The notes below the pieces were generated by a model. It was not told the DNA's origin and made no database searches. It saw nothing but the letters and a program-made list of their open reading frames with translations. Position numbers and translations under genes: made by a program. Positions 17,890 to 26,082 of a stretch of 64,000 bases of DNA are shown piece after piece. Positions within the stretch are counted from its first letter, which is position 1; the number at the start of each line of letters is the position of its first letter. The DNA is from Maricaulis sp017643475 (GTDB lineage: Bacteria > Pseudomonadota > Alphaproteobacteria > Caulobacterales > Maricaulaceae), in contig NZ_CP138920.1 of NCBI RefSeq assembly GCF_047123815.1, forward strand, positions 496,001 to 560,000, written 5' to 3'.

Positions 17890-18684
17890 TCAGGATTTGG
17901 GCGGCACGCCACCCAGCATGCTCTTCAGATTGCCGAGAGTCTCGCCGTGTGTCAGGTCCATGTGAAGCGGCGTGACCGAGATCTTGCCGTCATAGATGGC
18001 TTTCAGATCGACACCCTCCGGCGGGTTGGACAGCTTGCCGTGGAAATCCAGCCAGTAATAGTCGACCCCGCGCGGGTCCGTGCGTTTCTTGGCATGCAAT
18101 ATGTGCTGGTCGCGCTGACCCTGACGGGTCACCTCGACCTCGGTGACATCATCCGGCGGGCAATCCGGGAAATTGACGTTGATCAGCACGTGTTCCGGCC
18201 ATTTCAGGTCGAACAGGCGGCGCAGGATGGGCGCGGCATAGGTCTCGGCGGTTTCCCAGTGGATCGTTGAATCGATCTTGAATCCATAGGCCTGGCTCAA
18301 CGCCACGGACGGAATGCCCAGCTGCATGCCCTGCATGGCACCGGCCACCGTACCGGAGAACGTCACATCCTCCGCGATGTTCTGACCACGATTGACGCCC
18401 GACAGGACCAGGTCCGGCTGGCGATCCGGGATCAGGTCCTGGATGCCCATCAGCACACAATCCGTCGGCGTACCGGTGACCGAGAAACGCCGTTCATCCC
18501 ACTGACGTACCCGCAAGGGCTGGTGCAAGGTCAGCGAACGCCCGGCCCCGGACTGCTCCTCGTGCGGCGCCACGATCCAGATATCATCGGACAGCTCGCG
18601 GGCGATCTTCTCCAGCGATTTCAGGCCATGGGCACGGATACCATCATCATTGGTCAAAAGGATGCGGGGATTGTCAGGGATCAT
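17890..18684 (-). CDS. surE: 5'/3'-nucleotidase SurE
   Basis: The 264-residue phosphatase acts on nucleoside monophosphates. The N-terminal metal motif LLTNDDG is present, along with APHEEQSGAGRSLT and LSGVNRGQNIAEDVTFSGTV, both diagnostic. It leads pcm in one transcription unit. Upstream, the usual neighbour serS is about 1.9 kb away because a toxin-antitoxin pair, a RidA gene and two small membrane genes lie between. Confidence 0.95.
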   Translation of the reverse strand: MIPDNPRILLTNDDGIRAHGLKSLEKIARELSDDIWIVAPHEEQSGAGRSLTLHQPLRVRQWDERRFSVTGTPTDCVLMGIQDLIPDRQPDLVLSGVNRGQNIAEDVTFSGTVAGAMQGMQLGIPSVALSQAYGFKIDSTIHWETAETYAAPILRRLFDLKWPEHVLINVNFPDCPPDDVTEVEVTRQGQRDQHILHAKKRTDPRGVDYYWLDFHGKLSNPPEGVDLKAIYDGKISVTPLHMDLTHGETLGNLKSMLGGVPPKS

Positions 18685-18782
18685 GGCGGCCTCGTCGGTT
18701 GTCCGGGACTGGTTCTAGACCAATTTGTCCGCATGGCCATCGCATCGTCTGCGGAAAACTTGTTGGCTCTCCGGCTTGTGAT

Positions 18783-18800
18783 ATCATGATACATCATGAT
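18783..18800. promoter_or_regulatory. Probable autoregulatory operator of the antitoxin
   Basis: Two copies of the self-complementary octamer ATCATGAT stand 10 bp apart centre to centre, one helical turn, 19 bases before the antitoxin start codon. A GATATC or TATCAT hexamer overlapping the first copy could be the -10 region. Ribbon-helix-helix antitoxins commonly bind such paired short palindromes cooperatively, so autorepression is the natural inference. Confidence 0.55.
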
Positions 18801-18818
18801 GGAACTCACGAGGTCAGC

Positions 18819-19046
18819 ATGACAGTCCAGCGAGAGAAGTTTGCAACCCAGCTCGATAGCGCCTTACTGGCGGAGTTGCGCGACCTTGCAAAGGCCGAGG
18901 GTCGACAGATCCAGACGCTTGTCGAAGAAGCCGTTGCCTCGATGCTCGAAAAGAAGCGTGCGGGATCCAAGCGCGAGCGCGCCATGGCCTTGCATGAAAA
19001 GTCGATGGCCAAATACGACGCACTTTACAAAAAGCTGGCCGAGTGA
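18819..19046 (+). CDS. Ribbon-helix-helix-type antitoxin
   Basis: The 75-residue protein has an N-terminal segment KFATQLDSALLAELRDLAK followed by a second helix up to about residue 42, the strand-helix-helix spacing of a ribbon-helix-helix DNA-binding domain. The basic and charged C-terminal helix (residues 50-75) would be the toxin-binding part. GAGGTCAGC precedes the start. Its stop overlaps the start of the Doc-type gene by one base (TGATG), so the two are co-translated. It is not of the Phd/YefM fold usually paired with Doc. Confidence 0.75.
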   Translation: MTVQREKFATQLDSALLAELRDLAKAEGRQIQTLVEEAVASMLEKKRAGSKRERAMALHEKSMAKYDALYKKLAE

Positions 19047-19426
19047 TGCGGGACTATCTCGAGGTCGAACTGGTCCTCGAAATCCACGCGGCCCAGATCG
19101 CTCGGTTTGGAGGCGCCAGGGGATTGCGTGACCCGGGTCAGCTCGAAGCCGCGCTACACCGCCCGCAGACCGGATATTATCGCGACATCATCGAGGAGGC
19201 CGCCGCACTCTGGGAAAGCCTGTCCCAGAACAACCCGTTTGTTGACGGAAACAAGCGCACCGCATTCGCCGCCATGGACATTTTTCTGGGGCTCAACGGC
19301 TATGAACTGACTGCCGATGTGGAGACAGCAATCACCTTCATTCTCGACCTCTACGAAACCGGCACATTCAGCTTCGAGAAACTTGAGCCCTGGCTGCGCG
19401 AACACGTGGTTTTGCCGGCCGAATAA
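19046..19426 (+). CDS. Doc/Fic-family toxin-like protein with altered catalytic motif
   Basis: The 126-residue protein matches Doc in length and in its core helix, NPFVDGNKRTAFAAMDIF. Doc proteins phosphorylate EF-Tu using a motif of the form HxFxDxNKR. Here residue 63, where the catalytic histidine should be, is asparagine (codons AAC AAC CCG read N-N-P). The other motif residues (Phe, Asp, Gly, Asn, Lys, Arg) are kept. Either activity is lost and the gene persists for another role, or the chemistry differs. The ATG at the overlap with the antitoxin stop is preferred to the GTG three bases earlier. A sequencing error would need a single base change. Confidence 0.85.
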   Translation: MRDYLEVELVLEIHAAQIARFGGARGLRDPGQLEAALHRPQTGYYRDIIEEAAALWESLSQNNPFVDGNKRTAFAAMDIFLGLNGYELTADVETAITFILDLYETGTFSFEKLEPWLREHVVLPAE

Positions 19427-19494
19427 GCTGTCTGCTCCTTAACTTGCTGCCTTCCCCAAGTCTGCGCCCATACTGGCGACAAAGGGAGAAGATC

Positions 19495-19848
19495 ATGACT
19501 ATCCAGCGGTTCCCCGGTTCAGTTCCGGGGCGGTCCCGCATCGTCGTTCATAACGGCCTCGTCTACACCGTGGCCACGGCCGCCTCGGACAGCGAGGACA
19601 TCGCCGAACAGACCCGGCTGTGTCTGGCCTATCTGGACAAACATCTGCACGAAGCGGGCACCGATCGCTCCGGGCTCCTGCAGGCCACCGTCTACCTCTC
19701 CGACATGAGCCACAAGCCGGGCTTCGACGCAATCTGGAGAGACTGGATCGGCGGCCGGGAGAACTGGCCTCAACGGGCCTGTGTGGGCGCGCAACTGGCA
19801 GGGTCTGACCTGGTGGAGATCGTGGCTGTGGCGGCGGTGGCGGATTAG
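19495..19848 (+). CDS. RidA/YjgF-family protein
   Basis: The 117-residue protein belongs to the RidA fold that hydrolyses reactive enamine/imine intermediates from PLP enzymes, or to its many uncharacterised relatives. It keeps the family arginine in WPQRACVGAQL and the VEIVAVAA strand near the C-terminus. The N-terminal FPGSVPGRSR is shortened relative to canonical RidA, so it may be one of the divergent Rid subfamilies. AGGGAGAAGATC precedes the start, and a CCATACTGG element like those near 2.05 and 3.83 kb lies about 20 bases before the start codon. Confidence 0.85.
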   Translation: MTIQRFPGSVPGRSRIVVHNGLVYTVATAASDSEDIAEQTRLCLAYLDKHLHEAGTDRSGLLQATVYLSDMSHKPGFDAIWRDWIGGRENWPQRACVGAQLAGSDLVEIVAVAAVAD

Positions 19849-19897
19849 CGACGTGCGCCGTTCCCGTAGTCGGATCAGAACGGAAGTCCGAGATTTC

Positions 19898-20191
19898 CTA
19901 GAACGGTAGAAAAGCGCCCAAAACGATCAGGACAGCTCCTGCCCAGACGAGATTGATGGCCGGTCCGGTTGCCCCCCTGGCCGTGTTCAAGAATTCCCGC
20001 TCTTCTTCTGTAAACTCATCCAGCTTCCAACGTCCCATTTGCAGCGGGTGAAAATAGCGAACTCTCCCGCTACCAATATCGACTCCGTGCTCGGGAAACT
20101 GGCTCCTCAACAACTTTTCGTACCAGAGAGAAACGATCAGATAATAGGTGCAACCCAGAGCAAGCACGCCCCACCCAGCAATCGTAACCAT
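19898..20191 (-). CDS. Small two-helix membrane protein
   Basis: The 97-residue protein has one hydrophobic segment at each end (about 3-23 and 76-96) and a charged middle containing WKLDEFTEEEREFLN. No family is recognised. Its ATG overlaps the stop of the preceding gene (TGATG), so it is translationally coupled to the DUF2568-like protein and belongs to the serS transcript. Confidence 0.65.
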   Translation of the reverse strand: MVTIAGWGVLALGCTYYLIVSLWYEKLLRSQFPEHGVDIGSGRVRYFHPLQMGRWKLDEFTEEEREFLNTARGATGPAINLVWAGAVLIVLGAFLPF

Positions 20192-20583
20192 CAGGAGCTT
20201 CCCTCATACTCACCCGGCGCCCCACGCCACAGGCAGATCGAGCGCGGCATCCCGGCAAGCACACCCACGCCGATCGCGCCCCAGACTGCCCAGACAGCCT
20301 CGATTGGCCAGACCTGCAAGGCGGCATAGCCGGCAACGGCAAACAGGAAGAATTCGACCAAGAGGCGGATCGGGCCCGGGGTCGGGATGATGACATGTTT
20401 CTTGTCGCCCCGCGTGGAGAAAACCGCCGGCAAAGCCACGAGGCAGACGAGCGCGATCGCGGCGCCCGGCCAGCCATAGACTGCAAACACGGCCCACGGT
20501 CCGGCAATCCAGGCGACAAGTTCGAGAATGAAGCGGGTCAGGGAGGAGACGATATTGTCCCGGTTATCCAGCCCTGTCACCAT
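20191..20583 (-). CDS. Four-helix membrane protein, DUF2568/YrdB-like
   Basis: This 130-residue protein has four hydrophobic helices. The stretch GKKxxxxPxPGPIRLLVE is represented by DKKHVIIPTPGPIRLLVEF, resembling the YrdB/DUF2568 family. It starts two bases after the serS stop and its own stop overlaps the next start, so serS and the two small membrane genes form a coupled set. The function is unknown. The two are absent from the usual serS-surE junction in related organisms as I remember it. Confidence 0.65.
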   Translation of the reverse strand: MVTGLDNRDNIVSSLTRFILELVAWIAGPWAVFAVYGWPGAAIALVCLVALPAVFSTRGDKKHVIIPTPGPIRLLVEFFLFAVAGYAALQVWPIEAVWAVWGAIGVGVLAGMPRSICLWRGAPGEYEGSS

Positions 20584-20585
20584 GA

Positions 20586-21863
20586 TCAGGCCTCGATCAT
20601 CTCCAGCCCGCCCATATAGGGGCGCAGGGCTTCGGGGATGGTGATCGAGCCGTCTTCGTTCTGATGGTTTTCCATCACCGCCAGCATGGCCCGGCCGACA
20701 GCAACGCCGGAGCCGTTGAGCGTGTGCAGGAAGGCCGGACGTTTCTCGCCCTCCTTGCGGTAACGCGCATTCATGCGGCGCGCCTGGAAGTCACCGCAGT
20801 TCGAACAGGACGAAATCTCGCGATAGGTGTCCTGGCTCGGCAGCCAGACCTCAAGGTCGTAGGTGCGCTTGGCGGAGAAGCCCATATCGCCCGTGCACAG
20901 CAGCATGACGCGATACGGCAGATCCAGCAGCTGCAAGATCTTTTCCGCACAGCCGGTCATGCGATCGAGCTCTGCCTCGCTCTCTTCCGGCGCGACGATG
21001 GAGACCATCTCGACCTTCTGGAACTGGTGCATGCGGATCATGCCGCGCGTATCCCGGCCAGCCGAACCGGCCTCGGCGCGGAAACACGGCGTGAAGGCCG
21101 TCATGCGCATCGGCAGAGCGGTCTCGTCATGGATGGTGTCGCGCGCCAGATTGGTCAGCGGCACTTCTGCGGTCGGGATCAGCCAACGATCATCCGTCGT
21201 ACGGAAGAGATCCTCGGCGAACTTGGGCAATTGCCCCGTGCCGAACATGGCCTCGTCGCGCACCAGGAAAGGCGGGCTGACCTCGGTATAGTTGTGCTGG
21301 GTCGTGTGCACATCGAGCATGAATTGCGCGAGCGCGCGTTCCAGACGGGCCAGCGGGCCTTTCAGGGCGACAAAACGCGAACCGGACAGTTCGGCCGCCT
21401 TTTCGAAATCCATCTGGCCCAGGCCCTCACCGAGATCGACGTGATCGCGCGGCTTGAAATCATAGGATTTCGGCTCGCCCCAGCGGCGCACTTCGGCGTT
21501 GTCCGCCTCGTCCGCGCCTTGCGGCACACCGTCTTCCGGCAAGTTTGGCAGGGCTGCCAGGTGTTGATTGAGGGCTTCGCCGAAATGGCGCGCCTCCTCG
21601 CTGGCTTCTTCCAGCACCGTTTTCAGGCGATCGACCTCGCCACGCAGACGATTGAACTCGTCCTCATCGCCCTGGGCTTTTGCCCGACCGATCTGTTTGG
21701 ACAGGGTGTTGCGCTCGGTCTCGGCTTCCTGCTGGCGCGTCTTGGCCTCGCGCACCTTCTTGTCCAGATCGATCAGGCGACCGGACTGGGCCTCAAGCGA
21801 GCGTTTCGCCAGGCCAGCATCGAATTGGGCAGGTTCTTCACGGATCAGCTTGATATCATGCAT
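20586..21863 (-). CDS. serS: Serine-tRNA ligase
   Basis: This class II synthetase of 425 residues charges tRNA-Ser. The N-terminal coiled-coil arm (about residues 25-100, rich in Glu/Arg/Gln) binds the tRNA variable arm. Motif 2 is visible in FRAEAGSAGRDTRGMIRMHQ and motif 3 in NGSGVAVGRAMLAVMEN. It lies 68 bases downstream of tatC on the same strand. Confidence 0.97.
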   Translation of the reverse strand: MHDIKLIREEPAQFDAGLAKRSLEAQSGRLIDLDKKVREAKTRQQEAETERNTLSKQIGRAKAQGDEDEFNRLRGEVDRLKTVLEEASEEARHFGEALNQHLAALPNLPEDGVPQGADEADNAEVRRWGEPKSYDFKPRDHVDLGEGLGQMDFEKAAELSGSRFVALKGPLARLERALAQFMLDVHTTQHNYTEVSPPFLVRDEAMFGTGQLPKFAEDLFRTTDDRWLIPTAEVPLTNLARDTIHDETALPMRMTAFTPCFRAEAGSAGRDTRGMIRMHQFQKVEMVSIVAPEESEAELDRMTGCAEKILQLLDLPYRVMLLCTGDMGFSAKRTYDLEVWLPSQDTYREISSCSNCGDFQARRMNARYRKEGEKRPAFLHTLNGSGVAVGRAMLAVMENHQNEDGSITIPEALRPYMGGLEMIEA

Positions 21864-21931
21864 GGGTTCAGGTCCGGACGGAGGAAAATAGTGACGCGGC
21901 TATAACCCTGCCCGGCGGGCAGGTAAACCGA

Positions 21932-22750
21932 TCAGCTGTCGGATGAGGATTCTTCTTCGCCCTCGAGCTTTGGTTCCATGAGTTTCATGGCCCCGATCGA
22001 GAGGAAGTAGAGAGCCAGCAATGCACCACCGAGCAGGATCTGCGAGATCGGGTCCGGCGGCGTGGCAAAGGCAGCAAACAGCGCAATGCCGACAACAGCG
22101 AAACGCCAGCCATTGAGCATGGTCGTGGAACGCACGATCCCCGCCTTGGCCAGCAGCATCATCAGGATCGGCATCTGGAAGGAGATCCCGAACACCAGCA
22201 TCAGCGTGGTGATCAGGTTCATGTAATCCGAGACGTTCAGCAGGAGCTCGATGGAGAGCCCTGTATCCGCGCCTACCTGTTCCTGGCCCAGCGAGAAACG
22301 CATGACCATCGGCAGGACGATGAAATAGACAAAGGCGACGCCCAGACCGAACAGGATCGGCGACAGCACCAGGAAGGGCGCAAAGGCACCCTTCTCATTC
22401 TTGTAGAGACCGGGGGAGACAAACTCGTAGATCTGCCAGGCGATGATCGGGAAGATCACCATGATGGCACCGACCAGGGAGAGTTTGAGGCGGACGAAGA
22501 AAAACTCCAGCGGTGCGAAGAAATTCGCCGTCAGATCCAGTTCGTCCACAGGCACGCCACGGGTCGCCGAAGCGGCTTCCTGATAGGGCAGCAGCAAGAG
22601 CTCGTACAGCGTGGTCGAGAAGGTGAAACAGCCGACGAACCCGACCACCAGAAACGCGATGACCAGCAACAGGCGCTGGCGCAGCTCCACGAGATGCTCC
22701 ATCAACGGCGCGCGGCTGGCCTCGACCTCGTCCTCTTCGATATGGGACAT
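21932..22750 (-). CDS. tatC: Twin-arginine translocase subunit TatC
   Basis: The 272-residue protein has six membrane helices. The N-terminal signature MEHLVELRQRLL and the FxxPLxxF-type element LTANFFAPLEFFFVR are both present. TatC recognises twin-arginine signal peptides on folded proteins. The acidic C-terminal tail (EGEEESSSDS) is longer than in E. coli. It follows tatB with a gap of two bases. Confidence 0.97.
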   Translation of the reverse strand: MSHIEEDEVEASRAPLMEHLVELRQRLLLVIAFLVVGFVGCFTFSTTLYELLLLPYQEAASATRGVPVDELDLTANFFAPLEFFFVRLKLSLVGAIMVIFPIIAWQIYEFVSPGLYKNEKGAFAPFLVLSPILFGLGVAFVYFIVLPMVMRFSLGQEQVGADTGLSIELLLNVSDYMNLITTLMLVFGISFQMPILMMLLAKAGIVRSTTMLNGWRFAVVGIALFAAFATPPDPISQILLGGALLALYFLSIGAMKLMEPKLEGEEESSSDS

Positions 22751-22752
22751 GG

Positions 22753-23157
22753 CTATTCTTCGTCTTCCGGAGCGATTTGCGGCTTGGGTGCCGGCTTGTT
22801 CACAGGCTTGGACATTGGCTTGCGCGGATGCGCCGGCGGAAACGGGTCCGCCTTGGCCATTTTCAGCTTGCGGATCTCGTCATTCTGGGCTTCCAGCGCG
22901 ACCTGGTCGATCTCGCCCTTGATCTCTTCGATCGGATTGGCGTTTTTCAGGGCCTCGATTTCCTTGCGCAGCTCGTCGAGCTCGGTCTGGCGACCGATTT
23001 CGTCGAAACTTGCCTGGAATTCCTTGGCCATGCCACGCGCCTGCGCGACCATGCGACCCACACGCCGCATGAGAACAGGAAGCTGCTGAGGGCCGACCAC
23101 GACAAGGGCGAGGACCAGCACCACCAGCATTTCCGGCATGCCGATGCCGGGGCTCAT
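22753..23157 (-). CDS. tatB: Twin-arginine translocase subunit TatB
   Basis: The 134-residue protein has one N-terminal helix with the PEMLVVLVLALVVVGPQQLP pattern. An amphipathic helix and a charged, proline-rich tail (KPVNKPAPKPQ) follow. TatB forms the receptor complex with TatC. It starts three bases after tatA and ends two bases before tatC. Confidence 0.95.
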   Translation of the reverse strand: MSPGIGMPEMLVVLVLALVVVGPQQLPVLMRRVGRMVAQARGMAKEFQASFDEIGRQTELDELRKEIEALKNANPIEEIKGEIDQVALEAQNDEIRKLKMAKADPFPPAHPRKPMSKPVNKPAPKPQIAPEDEE

Positions 23158-23160
23158 GGC

Positions 23161-23379
23161 TTAGCTCCCGGTTTTTTCGTCGTCGCGGCTTTCGTCGCGA
23201 ATGGCAGAGGTGTCTTCGGCGTCGTTTGCCGTTTCGTCCTCATCATCCTTCAGACCCTTGCGGAAACTGGTGATGCCCTTGGCGAAATCACCCATGACCG
23301 CAGCGATCTTTCCGCGCCCGCCGAACAGGACGGCAGCGAGAAGAACAACAAGCAGGATTTGCCACATACCCGGAGCCAT
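23161..23379 (-). CDS. tatA: Twin-arginine translocase subunit TatA
   Basis: The 72-residue protein has a short membrane helix (WQILLVVLLAAVLFG), the FGxxK-type hinge FGGRGKI, an amphipathic helix and a very acidic tail. TatA oligomers form the passage for folded substrates. It leads tatA-tatB-tatC, which follows scpB by 67 bases. Confidence 0.95.
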   Translation of the reverse strand: MAPGMWQILLVVLLAAVLFGGRGKIAAVMGDFAKGITSFRKGLKDDEDETANDAEDTSAIRDESRDDEKTGS

Positions 23380-23446
23380 AAAGCCCTCCGTCTAAACCAT
23401 TTGAAACAGGTCTAAAGCAGTTGTGGCGCGGCGTCCAACCCCTCAA

Positions 23447-24253
23447 TCAGGGTGTTTCGGTTTCCGGGGTCTCATCCTCGGCCATGAAGTCTATGTGGAA
23501 GGCGTGGGCCTCCTCTTCATCCATCGGGTCTTCCAGCAGGGATTCCTCGATATGGCGCTCCGGGTCCGGCACGGTGAAGTCCGGTGGCACGCGCGGATCC
23601 AGCAGGCCGGCGGCCTTTAGGTCGGTCTGGCCCGGCAGGTCGCCAATCGTCTTGAGCCCGAAATACTCTAGAAAAAGCGGCGTGGTGCCATAGGTCACCG
23701 GGCGCCCGGGCGAGCGACGGCGGCCACGCGGGCGCACCCAGCGCAGCTCGAACAACAGATCCAGCGTACCCTTGGACACCGCGACACCACGGATCTCCTC
23801 GATCTCGGCCCGCGTCACGGGCTGGTGATAGGCGATAATCGACAAGGTCTCGAGCGCAGCCTGGGAGAGTTTGCGCGGCTCCTGACGCACCTCGTTGAGC
23901 ACTTCAGCGAGGTCCGGCGCGGTCTCGAAACGCCAGCGTCCGCCAACTTCAATCAGCCGCACGCCCCGCTCGGCATAGTCTTCCTGCAGCATTTTCAGCA
24001 GGGACGGGATATTCGCTTCCAGTGGCAGACGGCCGATCAGCGTCTCCTCGTCCAGCGGCTCGGCCGCCGCAAAGAGAAGCGCTTCCAGGATGCGCATGTA
24101 TTTGCGCTCGGTGTCGACTGCGAGGCGCAGGCCCAGCGTCTGGGCGACATCTTCTTCCGTCTCGACCGGGCCCTGATGAGCGGCCTGGGCCTTCAGAGCC
24201 TCGATGGCCTGGGAAATCGGGTCTTCCGGGGCGCCCTGCTCGTCGTCACTCAT
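23447..24253 (-). CDS. scpB: Segregation and condensation protein ScpB
   Basis: The 268-residue protein is the winged-helix subunit of the Smc-ScpA-ScpB condensin. Two winged-helix domains are recognisable, with RILEALLFAAAEPLDEETL in the first and ALETLSIIAYHQPVTRAEIE in the second, both highly conserved. An acidic C-terminal extension follows. The start overlaps the end of scpA by eight bases, so the two are coupled. Confidence 0.95.
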   Translation of the reverse strand: MSDDEQGAPEDPISQAIEALKAQAAHQGPVETEEDVAQTLGLRLAVDTERKYMRILEALLFAAAEPLDEETLIGRLPLEANIPSLLKMLQEDYAERGVRLIEVGGRWRFETAPDLAEVLNEVRQEPRKLSQAALETLSIIAYHQPVTRAEIEEIRGVAVSKGTLDLLFELRWVRPRGRRRSPGRPVTYGTTPLFLEYFGLKTIGDLPGQTDLKAAGLLDPRVPPDFTVPDPERHIEESLLEDPMDEEEAHAFHIDFMAEDETPETETP

Positions 24254-25058
24254 CTTTTCCCTCATCCCGCTTCTCGCTCCGGACAAAGAGCGGTGCGTAG
24301 GCCTCGCGTTGTCTGAGACGCGCGCGGCCTTCTTTTGTGATCTCCAGAGCAGCAAGCATCGAACTGGCTCGCACGGACCGCCGCGGCGGCGGGTCCTCGC
24401 CCAGCTCCTGCTCCTCCGGCAGAAGGCTATCCAAATCCTGCCAATCACGCACTTGCGGGATCAGCCCCTCCAGCCTGCCTCTTGCAGTTTCCAGGCCATA
24501 CACCTTGGGCACGTATGGCCGATAAGTGGATCGCGCCTGGAGCGAACGACGATGGGCGTAGGCTTTCAAAAGATCATACAGCTCAGCCTCATAGACGACC
24601 GAACGGGTGGACCGCACACCTTCCGGCATGCCGCGCATCATCACATCGCGTTGCGCAATGGGACGGGCATACAGCGCCTCGCCGGCGGCTCGCATCGCCT
24701 CGAGACGGCGCAGGCGAAACGCCAGGGCCGCTGCCATCACCTCGGCCGGAGCCTCCTCGTCATCCTTCTTGGGCTTGGGCAGAAGCAGCTTGGATTTGAG
24801 GAACGCCAGCCAGGCCGCCATCACCAGATAGTCCGCGGCCAGATCCAGGCGCAGCCGGCGGGCCTCGGCCATGAAGGCGAGATATTGCTCGGCAAGTTCA
24901 AGAATGGAGATTTTGGCGAGGTCGATCTTCTTCTTGCGCGCGAGCGCCAGCAACAGGTGTAACGGACCTTCAAATCCGTCCACATCCACGACAAGAGAAT
25001 CTGTCTCGGCCTCTTCTGCCGCCTCAAAGCGGAGGTCTTCCTCGAAGTCGTCGCTCAC
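24246..25058 (-). CDS. scpA: Segregation and condensation protein ScpA
   Basis: The 270-residue protein is the kleisin of the bacterial condensin. The N-terminal Smc-binding region contains DGFEGPLHLLLALARKKKID, the family hallmark. The C-terminal winged helix contacts the other end of Smc. It begins seven bases after nagZ, in the order nagZ-scpA-scpB common in alphaproteobacteria. Confidence 0.95.
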   Translation of the reverse strand: MSDDFEEDLRFEAAEEAETDSLVVDVDGFEGPLHLLLALARKKKIDLAKISILELAEQYLAFMAEARRLRLDLAADYLVMAAWLAFLKSKLLLPKPKKDDEEAPAEVMAAALAFRLRRLEAMRAAGEALYARPIAQRDVMMRGMPEGVRSTRSVVYEAELYDLLKAYAHRRSLQARSTYRPYVPKVYGLETARGRLEGLIPQVRDWQDLDSLLPEEQELGEDPPPRRSVRASSMLAALEITKEGRARLRQREAYAPLFVRSEKRDEGKDE

Positions 25059-25065
25059 ATCCTGC

Positions 25066-26082
25066 TCATGCGGAAACCAGGTCCAGCAGGCTATTCAGCC
25101 GTGATTCGCCCTCACGCGCGTCAAAACTCTCGATTTCCTCGCGCACGGCCTCGGCCGCCTGTGCGCGTTCCAGCGCCTTGCCAGCAAATTCAGGCGCCGC
25201 CTCGGCCACGCCGCGCATCTCGCCAGGATCACCATTACAGTGCAGCAGAAGATCACAGCCGGCCTCGATTGAGGCCTCGCCACGCTCGCGGAACGTGCCG
25301 GTCAGCGCTTTCATCGACAGGTCATCCGTCATCAACAGGCCGTCAAAGCCGATCTCCTCGCGGATAACCTGGTTGACCAGCACATCAGAGGTCGTTGCCG
25401 GACGCTCCGGATCGATATCGCGATAGACGATGTGGGCCGTCATCGCCATGACGGCATCATTGAGTGCCTTGAAGGGCGCAAAATCGGTTTCAGAGAGCAG
25501 CTCGTGCTCTTCCTCGACCACGGGCAGTTCGAGATGACTGTCCGCATCGGCTCGGCCATGACCGGGGATATGCTTGATGATCGGCGCGACGCCACCCGCC
25601 TGGACGCCCTCGATCGCAGCCCGGCCGAGATGGATGATCGGCTCCGGCGTTTCGCCAAAGGCCCGGTCACCGATAATGGCATCTGCGCCCGGAATTCGCA
25701 GATCGAGACAGGGCACACAGTCCACATCAATACCGACCGCGCGCATCTCCTCCGCCATCAGGCGGTGGTTCAGCCAGACGGCCTCGATGGCCGCTTCCGG
25801 TTCGCGCCTGAACAGGTTGGCATAGACTTCCGCTGCCACCATTTCGCGCCAGTTCGGCGGGCGCAGGCGGCGCACGCGACCGCCTTCCTGGTCGACAAGG
25901 ATCGGTGCATCTCGCCCCACACAATCGCGCAGGCTCATGGTCAGGCGAGCGAGCTGTTTCGGCGTGTCGATATTGCGCGCAAAGACGATGAACCCCCAGG
26001 GGTCGGCATCGCGGAAAAAATCGTGTTCGTCCTTGGAGAGCTCGGTTCCGCCGAGCCCGTAAATCATGGCGCGGGCGGTCAT
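25066..26082 (-). CDS. nagZ: Beta-N-acetylglucosaminidase NagZ (GH3)
   Basis: The 338-residue cytoplasmic enzyme removes GlcNAc from recycled anhydro-muropeptides. The GH3 catalytic loop reads KHIPGHGRADADSH, with the His/Asp pair of the family, and the nucleophile region is MTDDLSMKAL. Its start overlaps the stop of the SPOR gene by four bases (ATGA). In AmpC-bearing bacteria NagZ products induce beta-lactamase; no ampR-like gene is in this window. Confidence 0.95.
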   Translation of the reverse strand: MTARAMIYGLGGTELSKDEHDFFRDADPWGFIVFARNIDTPKQLARLTMSLRDCVGRDAPILVDQEGGRVRRLRPPNWREMVAAEVYANLFRREPEAAIEAVWLNHRLMAEEMRAVGIDVDCVPCLDLRIPGADAIIGDRAFGETPEPIIHLGRAAIEGVQAGGVAPIIKHIPGHGRADADSHLELPVVEEEHELLSETDFAPFKALNDAVMAMTAHIVYRDIDPERPATTSDVLVNQVIREEIGFDGLLMTDDLSMKALTGTFRERGEASIEAGCDLLLHCNGDPGEMRGVAEAAPEFAGKALERAQAAEAVREEIESFDAREGESRLNSLLDLVSA

